NCBI GenBank assembly: GCA_002490995.1
Contig: DKVC01000144.1
Location: forward strand, 1-46,551
Origin: Lachnospiraceae bacterium UBA7188
GTDB lineage: Bacteria > Bacillota > Clostridia > Lachnospirales > Lachnospiraceae
DNA length: 46,551 nt
Direction: 5' to 3'
Below the pieces are notes generated by a model, which was given only the letters and a program-made list of their open reading frames with translations, searched no databases and was not told the DNA's origin. Positions 22,562 to 30,886 of this stretch are shown in pieces; within the stretch, counting starts at the first letter, position 1, and each line of letters starts with the position of its first letter. The translations under genes and the position numbers were made by a program.

Positions 22562-24448
22562 ATGAATAAGCTGAAATATTTTTTCCGCAGTATGAACTTA
22601 AGCGTCCGGATGAAAAGCGTGCCCTCCCGAATTGCGGCGGTACTTGGGTTTCCGGCGGCATTTCTGCCCATGCTGATTTCCCTGAAGCTGGCTGCGTTTA
22701 CGGATACGGCCCGGCAGCTGTTCGGGAATCCCTCCCTGCTGAATGCCGCGTTTACAGCTTTCGCATGGGTGGTGCTCCTGTACCTGGCCCAGATGGTTTT
22801 TCAGTTGGTTCAGGAATATTATGCAAAGGAGGATGCCGCCCGAATAAAGCGTTATGTAAAGGAAGAGACACTGAAACTGCTGTGCGAAATTCCGTATATG
22901 TATATCGAGAATTATGACGGGTTTTATGAGCGGCTGAATTTTATCAAAACCTATGGCGGAGATAAGGCGGCCGGAAGCATTTCCCTCATCCTGGGATGGC
23001 TGGCAAAAACGATTTCCTTTGTCAGTGTGGCAGCAATCCTTTTCACTGTGAATCCCTGGCTTGTGGCGGCCCTGGTCGGCACGTCCGTCCCCGCGGCAGT
23101 TCTTTCGCTGCTGCAGAAAGACGAAACCTACCGCAGGCGGACCAAGTGGATGAAGGAAGGGACGCTCACAATACATTATTCCGATTTGTGCCGTATGGAT
23201 GCCCCTATGAAGGAAATCCGGTTTTTCGGGTTATATCCCTATATAAAGGAGCGGTGGCAGGAGCTGGCTGACGGATATATTGACAAGAGGAAGAGAGTGA
23301 TCAGCAAGCATGTGTGGTATAACAGTATTGCGGATGTCTTCCGGAACGGGGTATATTTTGTCGTAATATGGGTGACGGTATGGGAAGTTTTTCATGATCC
23401 GGCAAAGGGGCTGGGCACTTTTATGCTCGTGTTGTCGTCAGCGGAGCAGCTCCAGTCTGTAACCACTGCTCTGCTTGTGGATGCCGTCAGCATTTTTGCG
23501 GATATGAAGTATGTGGAGGATTTTTTCCGGCTGCTGGAAATGGAGCGGGAATCCGGTGAGGGAGCGGAGGAAAGACAGGACAGGGAGGGGAAGGAAATGA
23601 CTGGAAGGCAGGACAGGGCAGGGGAAAGCATAGAAGGAGATACTGCGGAGGCGGTCTACAGGAAGGCGGACATTGCCTTTGAAAATGTCACCTTTTCCTA
23701 TCCTGACAATGTGAACAGAGCCCTTGACCATGTGACGGTGCAGATCAGGCAGGGAGAAAAGATCGCCATTGTAGGGGCAAACGGCAGCGGAAAGTCTACT
23801 TTTGTGAGCCTGCTCTGCGGTTTTTACCAGCCGGAGGAAGGATGTATCCGTATCAACGGAGAGGCTATCGGCAGCAACCTGAAAAAGCTGCGCAGGTCTG
23901 TGTCCGCTATTTTTCAGAGATTCTGCCAATACCAGGATACTTTGCGAAATAACATCACCATATCGGCGCCCGGGCGTTCCATGGAGGACGACGGGATACT
24001 GCGGCTTGCCGGAAGTACGGGGGCGGATGAGGCAATCAACGGCCAGGACAATGCGCTGGATGAAATGGTAGGTATTTTCTCCGATACAGGGAATAATCTG
24101 TCCGGCGGCCAGTGGCAGAAAATTGCCATTACGCGGGCACTCTACCGGGACAATGCCTGTATCTATATTCTGGACGAGCCTACGGCGGCGCTGGACCCCG
24201 TAGGAGAAGCGAATATTTACAGAAATTTCAGGCAGCTCACCGGCGACAAGACCACCATTCTGATTTCTCACAGGCTGGGTGTTGCCAGTGTGGTAGACCG
24301 GATTCTGGTGTTTGACAAAGGCAGAATTGTGGAGGACGGAAGCCATGAGGAGCTGATGGCGCGAAACGGGCTGTATGCAGAGATGTACCGTGCACAAGCC
24401 AGATGGTATGCCCAGACGCCGGACAAAAATGTGTTCGCTTCATATTGA
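22562..24448 (+). CDS. ABC exporter half-transporter (membrane domain plus ATPase), second of pair
   Basis: The 628-residue partner starts at the ATG immediately after the TAA of the preceding gene, with AGGAGG upstream, so the two are co-translated. It has a six-helix membrane domain (about 20-310), a charged low-complexity linker (about 325-360) containing two RQD-type repeats, and an ATPase domain. The latter has Walker A GANGSGKST, signature LSGGQWQKIAITRAL, Walker B IYILDEPTAALDP and H-loop ISHRLG. Unlike the first half, it has the fully canonical signature and catalytic Glu. The set of LytTR, kinase and two half-ABCs looks like a sense-and-export or self-protection cassette. The 55-nt hairpin element reappears 20 bp after the stop. 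Confidence 0.92.
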   Translation: MNKLKYFFRSMNLSVRMKSVPSRIAAVLGFPAAFLPMLISLKLAAFTDTARQLFGNPSLLNAAFTAFAWVVLLYLAQMVFQLVQEYYAKEDAARIKRYVKEETLKLLCEIPYMYIENYDGFYERLNFIKTYGGDKAAGSISLILGWLAKTISFVSVAAILFTVNPWLVAALVGTSVPAAVLSLLQKDETYRRRTKWMKEGTLTIHYSDLCRMDAPMKEIRFFGLYPYIKERWQELADGYIDKRKRVISKHVWYNSIADVFRNGVYFVVIWVTVWEVFHDPAKGLGTFMLVLSSAEQLQSVTTALLVDAVSIFADMKYVEDFFRLLEMERESGEGAEERQDREGKEMTGRQDRAGESIEGDTAEAVYRKADIAFENVTFSYPDNVNRALDHVTVQIRQGEKIAIVGANGSGKSTFVSLLCGFYQPEEGCIRINGEAIGSNLKKLRRSVSAIFQRFCQYQDTLRNNITISAPGRSMEDDGILRLAGSTGADEAINGQDNALDEMVGIFSDTGNNLSGGQWQKIAITRALYRDNACIYILDEPTAALDPVGEANIYRNFRQLTGDKTTILISHRLGVASVVDRILVFDKGRIVEDGSHEELMARNGLYAEMYRAQARWYAQTPDKNVFASY

Positions 24449-24474
24449 ATCCAATGATGAAAATGTGTTATACT
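24445..24474 (+). promoter_or_regulatory. Promoter upstream of the nhaC-like gene
   Basis: TTGAAT (24445-24450) and TATACT (24469-24474) are 18 bp apart, with an extended TG-T before the -10 box. The -10 box is the first six bases of the second hairpin element, so the transcript would start within that hairpin. Confidence 0.5.
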
Positions 24475-24523
24475 ATGGGAAGCAAATGCAGCTTCCCATA
24501 GTTGAATGCGGCGCAAAGAGACG
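24469..24523 (+). repeat. 55-nt conserved hairpin element, copy 2 (between ABC gene and antiporter)
   Basis: The stem is a perfect 12-bp repeat, ACTATGGGAAGC (24472-24483) and GCTTCCCATAGT (24491-24502), with loop AAATGCA and the conserved tail TTGAATGCGGCGCAAAGAGA CG. Relative to copy 1, an A-T pair has become a G-C pair by changes on both arms, which supports real base pairing. Confidence 0.7.
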
Positions 24524-24567
24524 GTGCAGGAGACGTGGGGGAATGGCGTGTACAAAGGAGCGTAAGG

Positions 24568-25947
24568 ATGGAACAGAAAGCAAAAAGAATAGAATTTCGT
24601 TTCGGGAAAGCCGGAAAACTGGCGCCGCTCATTGTTGCGGCAGCGATGATTTTATGGGCGGCATTCAGCCAGTCTAATGTGAACGGATATGTGCTTGCCT
24701 TTTTTGCGGCGCTGGTGACAGGGGTCCTTTTTGCAAAGGATGAAAAGGCATACGGGGAGGCGCTTGTCTATGGATTGAGCAAGCCCATGTTTGGCGTGAT
24801 TGTGATGGCGGTAATACTGGCAGCCATTTCCGGCAAACTGATCTCGTCCAGCGGGGCGGTGCAGACGATTGCGGTGTATGTGGTGGCGGCAGGCTTTACA
24901 GGGAAGCTCTTTGTGGCGGCCACGTTTCTCATTACCTGCCTGCTGGCATTTGCCACGGGAACTTCAGTGGGAACTTATTTCGTAGTGATTCCGATTTTGT
25001 TTCCCGTGGGCGTGATGGCCGGGGCAGCGCCGGAATTTATGATCGGTGCCATCGTGTCAGGCGCGGCGTTCGGTGACAATCTGGGACCGATTTCGGATAC
25101 CACAATCGCTTCATCCGCGACACAGCATGCGGATCTGGGAACCGTGGTAAAGACCCGGATGCGCTACAGCCTGCCGGCAGCGGCGGGGGCGCTGGTTCTG
25201 TTCCTGCTGTTTTCCAGGACCACGGACGGAAGTGCGGCCATCGAAGCGGCGGGCGGTACCGCGAATCCTGCCAGCCTGGTTATGCTGGTGGTGCCTGTGG
25301 TCATTATCGCATTGTGCCTGATGAGAAAGCATCTGATTACGGCCCTGTCCTGGGGGATTCTGGCGGGAATTGCTGCAGGGCTGCTTTTCGGTATTTATAC
25401 GGTGGACAGCCTTGTGGCGTTTCCGGGAGGGTTTTCCGTTTCCGGAGTTATCATAGAAGCCATTACGGGGACGGCGGGCACGGTGGCAATGCTGATCGCG
25501 GTATTCGCCCTGCTTGGCGTACTGGAATGCGGCGGGCTTTTTGAGGATGTAGGGGCGCTTTTGTCACGCTTTGCGAAAAGTGAGCGTAGCGCGGAGGCTA
25601 CCATTGTGCTTTCAACCGGCATTCTCAGTATGGTGACAGGGGTCATTTCTGTAGCAATCGTGGCGCTTGGCGACCTGGTAAACGAGATTGGGGAAAAAGC
25701 GGGTGTAAACCGGTACCGCCGGGCGAATCTGCTGGATTGCACCGGCTGTGTGTTCTGCTTCCTGGCGCCCTGGACCGTACACTGTGTGATACCGGCCCAG
25801 CAGTCCGCCCAGTTTGGAGAGGGATTTGCGGTGGCGCCTGCATCCATACCCCTTGTGAATTATTATTCGATCTGTATGCTGGTGATGCTGCTATTGGCAG
25901 TGATCACGGGATATGGAAGGAAAAGTGGGAACAGCCAGGTGGGATGA
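24568..25947 (+). CDS. Na+/H+ antiporter, NhaC family
   Basis: I choose ATG 24568 (MEQKAKRIEFRFGKAG), which is preceded by AAAGGAG; earlier ATGs fall inside the hairpin element. The 459-residue polytopic protein has about 11-12 membrane helices. It carries the conserved NhaC-type segments ATGTSVGTYFVVIPILFPVG and SGAAFGDNLGPISDTTIASSATQ, in which Asp residues sit in discontinuous helices. The second repeat includes STGILSMVTGVISVAIVALG and ends near DCTGCVFCFLAPW. It would exchange sodium or another cation, or a small organic acid, for protons across the membrane. It stands alone after the ABC cassette with its own promoter. Confidence 0.9.
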   Translation: MEQKAKRIEFRFGKAGKLAPLIVAAAMILWAAFSQSNVNGYVLAFFAALVTGVLFAKDEKAYGEALVYGLSKPMFGVIVMAVILAAISGKLISSSGAVQTIAVYVVAAGFTGKLFVAATFLITCLLAFATGTSVGTYFVVIPILFPVGVMAGAAPEFMIGAIVSGAAFGDNLGPISDTTIASSATQHADLGTVVKTRMRYSLPAAAGALVLFLLFSRTTDGSAAIEAAGGTANPASLVMLVVPVVIIALCLMRKHLITALSWGILAGIAAGLLFGIYTVDSLVAFPGGFSVSGVIIEAITGTAGTVAMLIAVFALLGVLECGGLFEDVGALLSRFAKSERSAEATIVLSTGILSMVTGVISVAIVALGDLVNEIGEKAGVNRYRRANLLDCTGCVFCFLAPWTVHCVIPAQQSAQFGEGFAVAPASIPLVNYYSICMLVMLLLAVITGYGRKSGNSQVG

Positions 25948-26043
25948 GAGATTCGATGTAATGAGACTGTAGTTGCTAATCATATCTACCATTTCCAGAA
26001 AGGCCCAGGCTTTAGCCTGCCCATTGGCTCGTTTGAGGGATAC

Positions 26044-26229
26044 TGGACAAGCGGGCGTTTGGCTATGTCTGCTATACCACCACCAGGGAGCGCGGATGCT
26101 GAATCAGACGGCACGGTGCGTATCTCCAATGAAGAGGTGAGGAGAGAGTTCCGGAAAATATTGAAGGGTACGAACGCGAACCGGAAATGGATGGAGCTGC
26201 TCGGCCGCTCCCGTAAGCTCCTGGAATGA
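26044..26229 (+). pseudogene. Upstream fragment of degraded AAA-ATPase-like gene
   Basis: The frame ending at TGA 26227-26229 (54 codons from ATG 26065) contains DGTVRISNEEVRREFRKIL then MELLGRSRKLLE. This is the 'IPNEEVRxxF ... S..LL' segment of the AAA-ATPase-like / PD-(D/E)XK protein family (PF09820 type). Just upstream another frame reads LCLLYHHQGA, resembling the preceding 'LLYHTGYLT' motif, so there is a frameshift too. The fragment stops exactly where the intact AAA gene begins. Its continuation lies after that gene. The remaining 25948-26043 shows no clear homology. Confidence 0.65.
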
Positions 26230-26273
26230 TGCGGCAGCGATATGTGATAACGGAAAGAAAGGAGAGGCTGAAA

Positions 26274-27881
26274 ATGAAAAAGCGTTTTAACGTCACAGGC
26301 CTGTGCGTTCCCCAAAAACACTATATGGTCGATTTGGCAGACCGGTTGTCGCAAGTCAGGAAAATGGTGGACGATGGGGCGTATTTCACTATCCACCGCG
26401 CCAGGCAATACGGAAAGACCACGCTCCTCCATGGGCTGGAATCCTATCTGAAGACGGATTATCTGGTGATAAGCATGGACTTTCAGAAACTGGGCACTGA
26501 TAAATTTGAATCCGCCAACAGTTTCTCCCTTTCCTTTGCCGCCAGTTTTCTGAAGGAACTTGCCAGAAACAGAAAGCCAGGATCCCCGGAAGCAGACCAG
26601 GAAACAGAAATCATGCGGAACATATGCCAAAACCGGGACAGCACATACTCCCTCTATGAATTGTTTGAAAATCTGAACCATATCTGTAAGTTTTCCGACA
26701 GGCCGGTGGTCCTGATGATAGACGAGGTGGACAGCGCTGCCAATCATCAGGTCTTCCTCGACTTCCTGGCACAGCTCAGAGGGTATTACCTGGAACGTGA
26801 AGCCAGAGGAACTGCCACATTCCGGTCCGTTATCCTGGCGGGGCTTTATGATATAAAGAGCCTGAAAGCGAAAATCAGGCCGGAGGATTCGCAGAAAACG
26901 AACAGCCCATGGAACATTGCGGCGGATTTTGATGTGGATATGAGTTTTTCCCGGGAAGATATCGCCGGTATGCTGAAGGAATATGAGGACGATTGGCATA
27001 CGGGAATGGACATTGCCGGAATTGCGGCGTTGCTGCATGCCTATACTTCCGGCTATCCTTTTCTGGTGTCACGGCTGTGCAAGCTGATGGATGAGAAAAT
27101 CAGCGGAAGCATAGATTTCCCTACAAAACAGGCTGCCTGGACCAGGGAGGGGTTCCTGGCAGCAGTCAGGATGCTCCTTACTGAGGAGAACACACTGTTT
27201 GAATCCATGGACAATAAACTGATAGATTATCCAGAGCTGAAGCAGATGCTGAGGGAGCTTTTGCTTTTGGGGAAGCCGATTGAGAACATCCCCGGAAATC
27301 AGGGCATGCGGATGGCAGCCATGTTTGGGTTCGTCATTGTCCGCGATGGCTTTCTGTATGTGGCTAACCGGATATTTGAGACGAGGCTTTACAATGGTTT
27401 CCTGTCCGAGGAAAGCCGGAACAGTGAAATCTCGCAGCATGCGCTGGCGGAGAAAAATCAGTTTATCAGGGACGGACAGCTTGATGTGGAACTGGTGCTG
27501 CGGAAATTCGTTGATTATTATACGGAGCTGTTCGGCGACTATGGGGAGAAGTTCATTGAGGACGATGGAAGGAGGCTTTTTCTGCTCTATGTGCGTCCTA
27601 TCATAAACGGGAGCGGTAATTATTACATTGAGGCCAGAACCAGGAACTACCGGCGAACAGATCTGATTATCGACTTCCGGGGGCAACAATCCATTATTGA
27701 GTTAAAAATATGGCGCGGAAATGAATATAATTCCAGAGGAGAAGAGCAACTGTCCGAATATCTGGACTATTATCAGTTGAAGAAAGGGTACATGGTCAGC
27801 TTTAATTTCAACAAAAAGAAGAAGACAGGAATCCATGAGATTGCCTTAGGGGACAAAGTTCTGGTGGAAGCGGTTGTCTAG
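26274..27881 (+). CDS. AAA-like P-loop ATPase with C-terminal PD-(D/E)XK nuclease-like domain
   Basis: I choose ATG 26274 (MKKRFNVTGLCVPQ), preceded by AAAGGAGAGG; this gives 535 residues. The P-loop is HRARQYGKTTLL (about 41-52) and Walker B is VVLMIDEVDS (about 146-155). The C-terminus holds RTDLIIDF...QSIIELKIWRG (about 461-480), the Asp and Glu-x-Lys of a PD-(D/E)XK fold, then EEQLSEYLDYY. Such proteins form a large family in Bacteroidetes and gut Clostridia, variously linked to mobile DNA; their role is unproven. The gene is nested between two halves of a different AAA-ATPase-like gene, which suggests that it arrived as a unit. The downstream edge is only a few bases past its stop. Confidence 0.85.
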   Translation: MKKRFNVTGLCVPQKHYMVDLADRLSQVRKMVDDGAYFTIHRARQYGKTTLLHGLESYLKTDYLVISMDFQKLGTDKFESANSFSLSFAASFLKELARNRKPGSPEADQETEIMRNICQNRDSTYSLYELFENLNHICKFSDRPVVLMIDEVDSAANHQVFLDFLAQLRGYYLEREARGTATFRSVILAGLYDIKSLKAKIRPEDSQKTNSPWNIAADFDVDMSFSREDIAGMLKEYEDDWHTGMDIAGIAALLHAYTSGYPFLVSRLCKLMDEKISGSIDFPTKQAAWTREGFLAAVRMLLTEENTLFESMDNKLIDYPELKQMLRELLLLGKPIENIPGNQGMRMAAMFGFVIVRDGFLYVANRIFETRLYNGFLSEESRNSEISQHALAEKNQFIRDGQLDVELVLRKFVDYYTELFGDYGEKFIEDDGRRLFLLYVRPIINGSGNYYIEARTRNYRRTDLIIDFRGQQSIIELKIWRGNEYNSRGEEQLSEYLDYYQLKKGYMVSFNFNKKKKTGIHEIALGDKVLVEAVV

Positions 27882-28066
27882 CCTGCCATTTTTGTTACTG
27901 CAGGCGATGGAGAGGCAGTGGCGAGAGCCATAGAAGAAATACGCGATACCCAGTACGCCCCTACATTCTACAATAATGAATAGACGCTAAGGGGTATGTG
28001 ATAAGCCTCTGTCTCTTGTACGAAACGGATCGATATGTTAAAATACATTCATCGGACGACAGTTGA
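27882..28066 (+). pseudogene. Downstream fragment of degraded AAA-ATPase-like gene
   Basis: Starting just after the stop of the intact AAA gene, the frame reads VTAGDGEAVARAIEEIRDTQ then YAPTFYNNE and a stop. After a shift it continues as VISLCLLYETDRYVK. This matches the next part of the AAA-ATPase-like family ('...GDEEAVxxAIExIHD...YNNEQSLRxVISLxY'). Joined to the fragment at 26044-26229 it would be continuous: SRKLLE followed by the GDGEAVARAIEE region. Stops and a frameshift show decay. The promoter of the next gene lies within this relic. Confidence 0.65.
28016..28044 (+). promoter_or_regulatory. Promoter of the solute-binding lipoprotein gene
   Basis: TTGTAC (28016-28021) and TAAAAT (28039-28044) are 17 bp apart, with TGT before the -10 box. 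It leaves a leader of about 120 nt. Confidence 0.6.
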
Positions 28067-28146
28067 AATCGGAAATACCATAAGGCTGCAGTATCCGTGA
28101 AGGCTGCACAGGCCATGGGAAATCCACGAAAAAGGAGACTGCCGAA

Positions 28147-28176
28147 ATGAATGAAAAGAAGGAGTCATTTCTATGA
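28147..28176 (+). CDS. 9-residue upstream ORF coupled to the lipoprotein gene
   Basis: AAAAAGGAG precedes ATG 28147, which encodes MNEKKESFL and ends at a TGA overlapping the lipoprotein ATG (ATGA at 28173-28176). The uORF also covers the AAGGAG site of the main gene. It fits translational coupling, but a chance frame is possible. Confidence 0.35.
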   Translation: MNEKKESFL

Positions 28177-30401
28177 GCCAAAGGAAACTACTGCCCCTAA
28201 TCCTCGCTGCTGTCCTTTGCATGCTTTCAGCCTGCGGCGAAAGAGAAAACCAGCAGGGCGCGGACGGCTATGTGTATGTGCCGAAAACCCTTGATGTGCC
28301 GTTGGAAGAAAATGCCTCAGCCCTGGACAAACTCAAAGCGACAGACGATTATCTTTATTACAGCCAGAATGTAAATACAGACAGGGCCTATCACACGGAA
28401 ATCCGCAGGATTCCCTTGAAGGAGGAACTGGACTTTTCCGCCCCGGAAACCGTTTACAGGACGAATCAGTTTTTCGTGGAGTACAGCGTTGACCGGGAAG
28501 ACAATCTTTATGTATGTACCGGATCCACCATGGAGATTGGCCTGTTGCTTTCCAAGTATTCCAAAGAGGGGGAGGAGCTTTATCATATCACCCTGGAAGA
28601 GGAGCAATTTCCGTCCAGCCGCAGTGTTAACGGCTCCCTTCTAACCGTTGACGGCGAGGGAAATGTGTATGTGCTGTCCCAACAGGCTCTCCTGCAGCTG
28701 AATCAGGAGGGAGAATTCACGGGAAAGTTTACTCTGGAAGAAATCGACAGCAACTACGGAATAACAAGGTACCTGTTGGAGGATTGGGCAGGACATGTGT
28801 ATTTTTTTGAGGATGTTTACGGCCGGACCGCGAAACTGTCGGAAATCACAGGCACAGGCTCTCTCCAAATGAAAGAGATATCCGCAATTACCGATTTTGA
28901 TGCCTATTCCTTTTCTGTCGCTGACGGAAAGGGCGGCATTTTACTGCTCTCTAATTCCGACGGCTGTCTGTATCAGTATTGGCCGGAATCGGATACGGTG
29001 GAAAAAGTACTGTGCTGGGCAGACAGCGACATCTATGCTCCTTCTGTCCTGATGGCTGTACAGCTTCCGGACAGCCGTCTTCTGGTTTCCGCCAGCGAAG
29101 ACAACGAAAACGATACCTGGAGCCCTGAACTGCTGCTTCTGGCCCAAACCCCCACAAAGGATCTGCCGGAGAAAGAAAGGATCGTGCTGGCGTCTTTCTT
29201 CCCCTCAAGCGAACTGCAGAAATCCGCGGTTAAGTTCAACCGTCAGAACAGCCGTTACCATGTGTCGATTGATACCTATGGCGCTTCTTATAATAATATG
29301 GAAGGGGCTTATGCGCGCCTGGACAGCAGCCTGGCGACAAAGGATGCGCCTGACCTGCTGGATCTGGCTGATTTGGATTTTTATAAATACGCCAAAGCCA
29401 TGGATGACCTGTCCACCTATCTGGCGGAAAACAGCCGTCTTAAGAAGGAAGATTATCTGCCCAGCCTGCTGGAGGGCTATACCCTGGAGGGAAAACTGGT
29501 CTGCATACCCAAATTTTTTGGCCTTAGTACAATTTATCATACTTCCGATGTACCGGCTGACATGGAATGGAGCATGGAAAACATTATGGCGCTGACGGAG
29601 CAATATCCGGACAGGCGCCTGACAGATGTTTATTCTTCTCCTGAAGAATACTTTATGGAAAATCTTTGTGCTGAATATTATCTGCAGAAATTTATCGATT
29701 GGGAAAGCGGCAGCTGCGATTTTACGGATGACGCCTTCCTGAACCTGTTGGAATGGGTAAACGGCCAGATCAGCCGGAATCTCTCCGGTAAAGAGTTAAT
29801 GACAGCATATTATACCGGTTCTTACCTGGATTATTATTTTTATAAAAATTATTTTGGAGAAGGAAGCGCAATGCGCGGCTACCCTTCCGCAGATGGAAAA
29901 GAATATTATTCGGTCAGCGCCTTCGATTCCATAGGACTGAGCCAAAACGGCGGCAATAAGGAAGGCGCATGGGAGTTTCTGGAATACTACCTTCTGGAAG
30001 CCCCTGCAAGCGCCAAGGCCCTGAGTTCTGCCAGAGGTTTTCCGACACGCCTGAAGCAAATTGCGGAGTTAGAAGAATACCTGACAACCCCGGTCTATTG
30101 GAAAGATAAAGACGGCCGCATTCTCAAAGACACTTACACCGGAGAGCCCGGCATGGAACTCAAGGCAAGCCGTTCCATTGCCGGAGGGGAACTCATCGAT
30201 TGTTATGTGATGGAGCAAAGCGACATAGACAGAATACATACTTTGCTGGAATCCCTGGATTTTGCGCCCCGCAGCGAACTGGAAACTTCCGTCATATCCA
30301 TTGTGGCGGAGGAGTCAGGAGCTTATTTTGCCGGCGGAAAGGATGTCGGGAAAGTGGCGGAAGTCATCCAGAACAGGGTTCAGCTGCTTCTGTCCGAATA
30401 A
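28173..30401 (+). CDS. Extracellular solute-binding lipoprotein with N-terminal propeller-like region
   Basis: This 742-residue protein starts with a signal and lipobox (LLPLILAAVLCMLSAC), so it should be lipid-anchored outside the membrane. Residues about 45-330 show repeated short beta-strand patterns with 'DxxGNxYVL' elements (VDGEGNVYVLSQQALLQLNQ), propeller-like. From about 335 the sequence is a family 1-type extracellular solute-binding domain (ERIVLASFFPSSELQKSAVK, KFNRQNSRYHVSIDTYG, APDLLDLADLDF). The architecture matches the outer half of the M56 fusion at 2576-5947. No permease or ATPase gene is adjacent, so it is an orphan binding protein that may share a transporter or act in sensing. 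AAGGAG precedes the start. A terminator follows. Confidence 0.85.
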   Translation: MSQRKLLPLILAAVLCMLSACGERENQQGADGYVYVPKTLDVPLEENASALDKLKATDDYLYYSQNVNTDRAYHTEIRRIPLKEELDFSAPETVYRTNQFFVEYSVDREDNLYVCTGSTMEIGLLLSKYSKEGEELYHITLEEEQFPSSRSVNGSLLTVDGEGNVYVLSQQALLQLNQEGEFTGKFTLEEIDSNYGITRYLLEDWAGHVYFFEDVYGRTAKLSEITGTGSLQMKEISAITDFDAYSFSVADGKGGILLLSNSDGCLYQYWPESDTVEKVLCWADSDIYAPSVLMAVQLPDSRLLVSASEDNENDTWSPELLLLAQTPTKDLPEKERIVLASFFPSSELQKSAVKFNRQNSRYHVSIDTYGASYNNMEGAYARLDSSLATKDAPDLLDLADLDFYKYAKAMDDLSTYLAENSRLKKEDYLPSLLEGYTLEGKLVCIPKFFGLSTIYHTSDVPADMEWSMENIMALTEQYPDRRLTDVYSSPEEYFMENLCAEYYLQKFIDWESGSCDFTDDAFLNLLEWVNGQISRNLSGKELMTAYYTGSYLDYYFYKNYFGEGSAMRGYPSADGKEYYSVSAFDSIGLSQNGGNKEGAWEFLEYYLLEAPASAKALSSARGFPTRLKQIAELEEYLTTPVYWKDKDGRILKDTYTGEPGMELKASRSIAGGELIDCYVMEQSDIDRIHTLLESLDFAPRSELETSVISIVAEESGAYFAGGKDVGKVAEVIQNRVQLLLSE

Positions 30402-30504
30402 AACCGCGGGCTGCCCGTGGCTGCAGGCGGTAGAAATTGTCATATGCGCTTTGTTCCGGCCTGTCCGGATTCCTTATGTGCCTGTCAGCCATGCGGCAGT
30501 TTTC

Positions 30505-30536
30505 AAAAACCGGCAGCCAGGAATCTGCTGGTTTTT
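30505..30536 (+). terminator. Rho-independent terminator after the lipoprotein gene
   Basis: AAAAACCGGCAG (30505-30516) pairs with CTGCTGGTTTTT (30525-30536) with one wobble, around an 8-nt loop, ending in T5. Confidence 0.8.
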
Positions 30537-30634
30537 ATGTTTTCAGGCCATAGGGTTGTTTCACGAAGAAATATAAAAATAGAATAATGTTTCTTAAAAA
30601 GCCAACTTAAGTCTCGGAGTTGTGTATAAATACA

Positions 30635-30663
30635 TTGACTATTGTGTAATTAGTGTGTATAAT
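30635..30663 (+). promoter_or_regulatory. Promoter of hicAB
   Basis: TTGACT (30635-30640) and TATAAT (30658-30663) have the ideal 17-bp spacing, 23 bp before the hicA start. The region is AT-rich with repeated TGTGTA-type words that could serve as an operator for the HicB antitoxin. Confidence 0.75.
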
Positions 30664-30685
30664 GCAAAGGCAGGGAGGAACACTA

Positions 30686-30862
30686 ATGAAACAAAGAGAT
30701 TTGATTAAAAAGCTGGAAGCAGGAGGTTTTGTATTTGATCATCATGGAAGTAATCATGATATATACAGACGGGGAGAAAATGAATTTGAAACGGTTGAAA
30801 GACATAAGGAAATACCAGAAAGATTAGCACAGGCGATTTTAAAGAGACGTGGATTGAAATAG
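30686..30862 (+). CDS. hicA: HicA-family mRNA-interferase toxin
   Basis: I choose ATG 30686 (MKQRDLIKKLEAGGF) with AGGGAGGAA upstream; this gives 58 residues, the usual HicA size. The dsRNA-binding-like fold is recognisable: LIKKLEAGGFVFDHHGSNHD has the 'GSxH' motif with the catalytic His, and ERHKEIPERLAQAILKRRGL is the conserved C-terminal part. HicA cuts mRNA when not bound by HicB. It is followed 24 bp later by hicB in the same transcript. Base composition is clearly AT-richer than in the upstream genes, which is consistent with acquisition by transfer. Confidence 0.88.
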   Translation: MKQRDLIKKLEAGGFVFDHHGSNHDIYRRGENEFETVERHKEIPERLAQAILKRRGLK

Positions 30863-30886
30863 TTATTAAATAATGGAGGGAATGTT

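Noticed and set aside
20735..24448. A RiPP or bacteriocin biosynthetic cluster around the paired ABC exporters
   Set aside because: No radical SAM, LanM, YcaO or protease gene and no convincing precursor peptide with a GG leader were found in the flanking sequence.
24454..24501. 15-codon frame MMKMCYTMGSKCSFP as a secreted pheromone or lanthipeptide
   Set aside because: No leader, no maturation enzymes and no strong ribosome binding site; conservation continues past the stop codon, so DNA or RNA structure explains it better. Kept only as part of the hairpin finding.
26274..27881. A classical anti-phage defence system from the AAA/nuclease protein
   Set aside because: It stands alone inside a decayed gene of a similar family, with no partner genes; the mobile-element reading fits better, though defence is not excluded.
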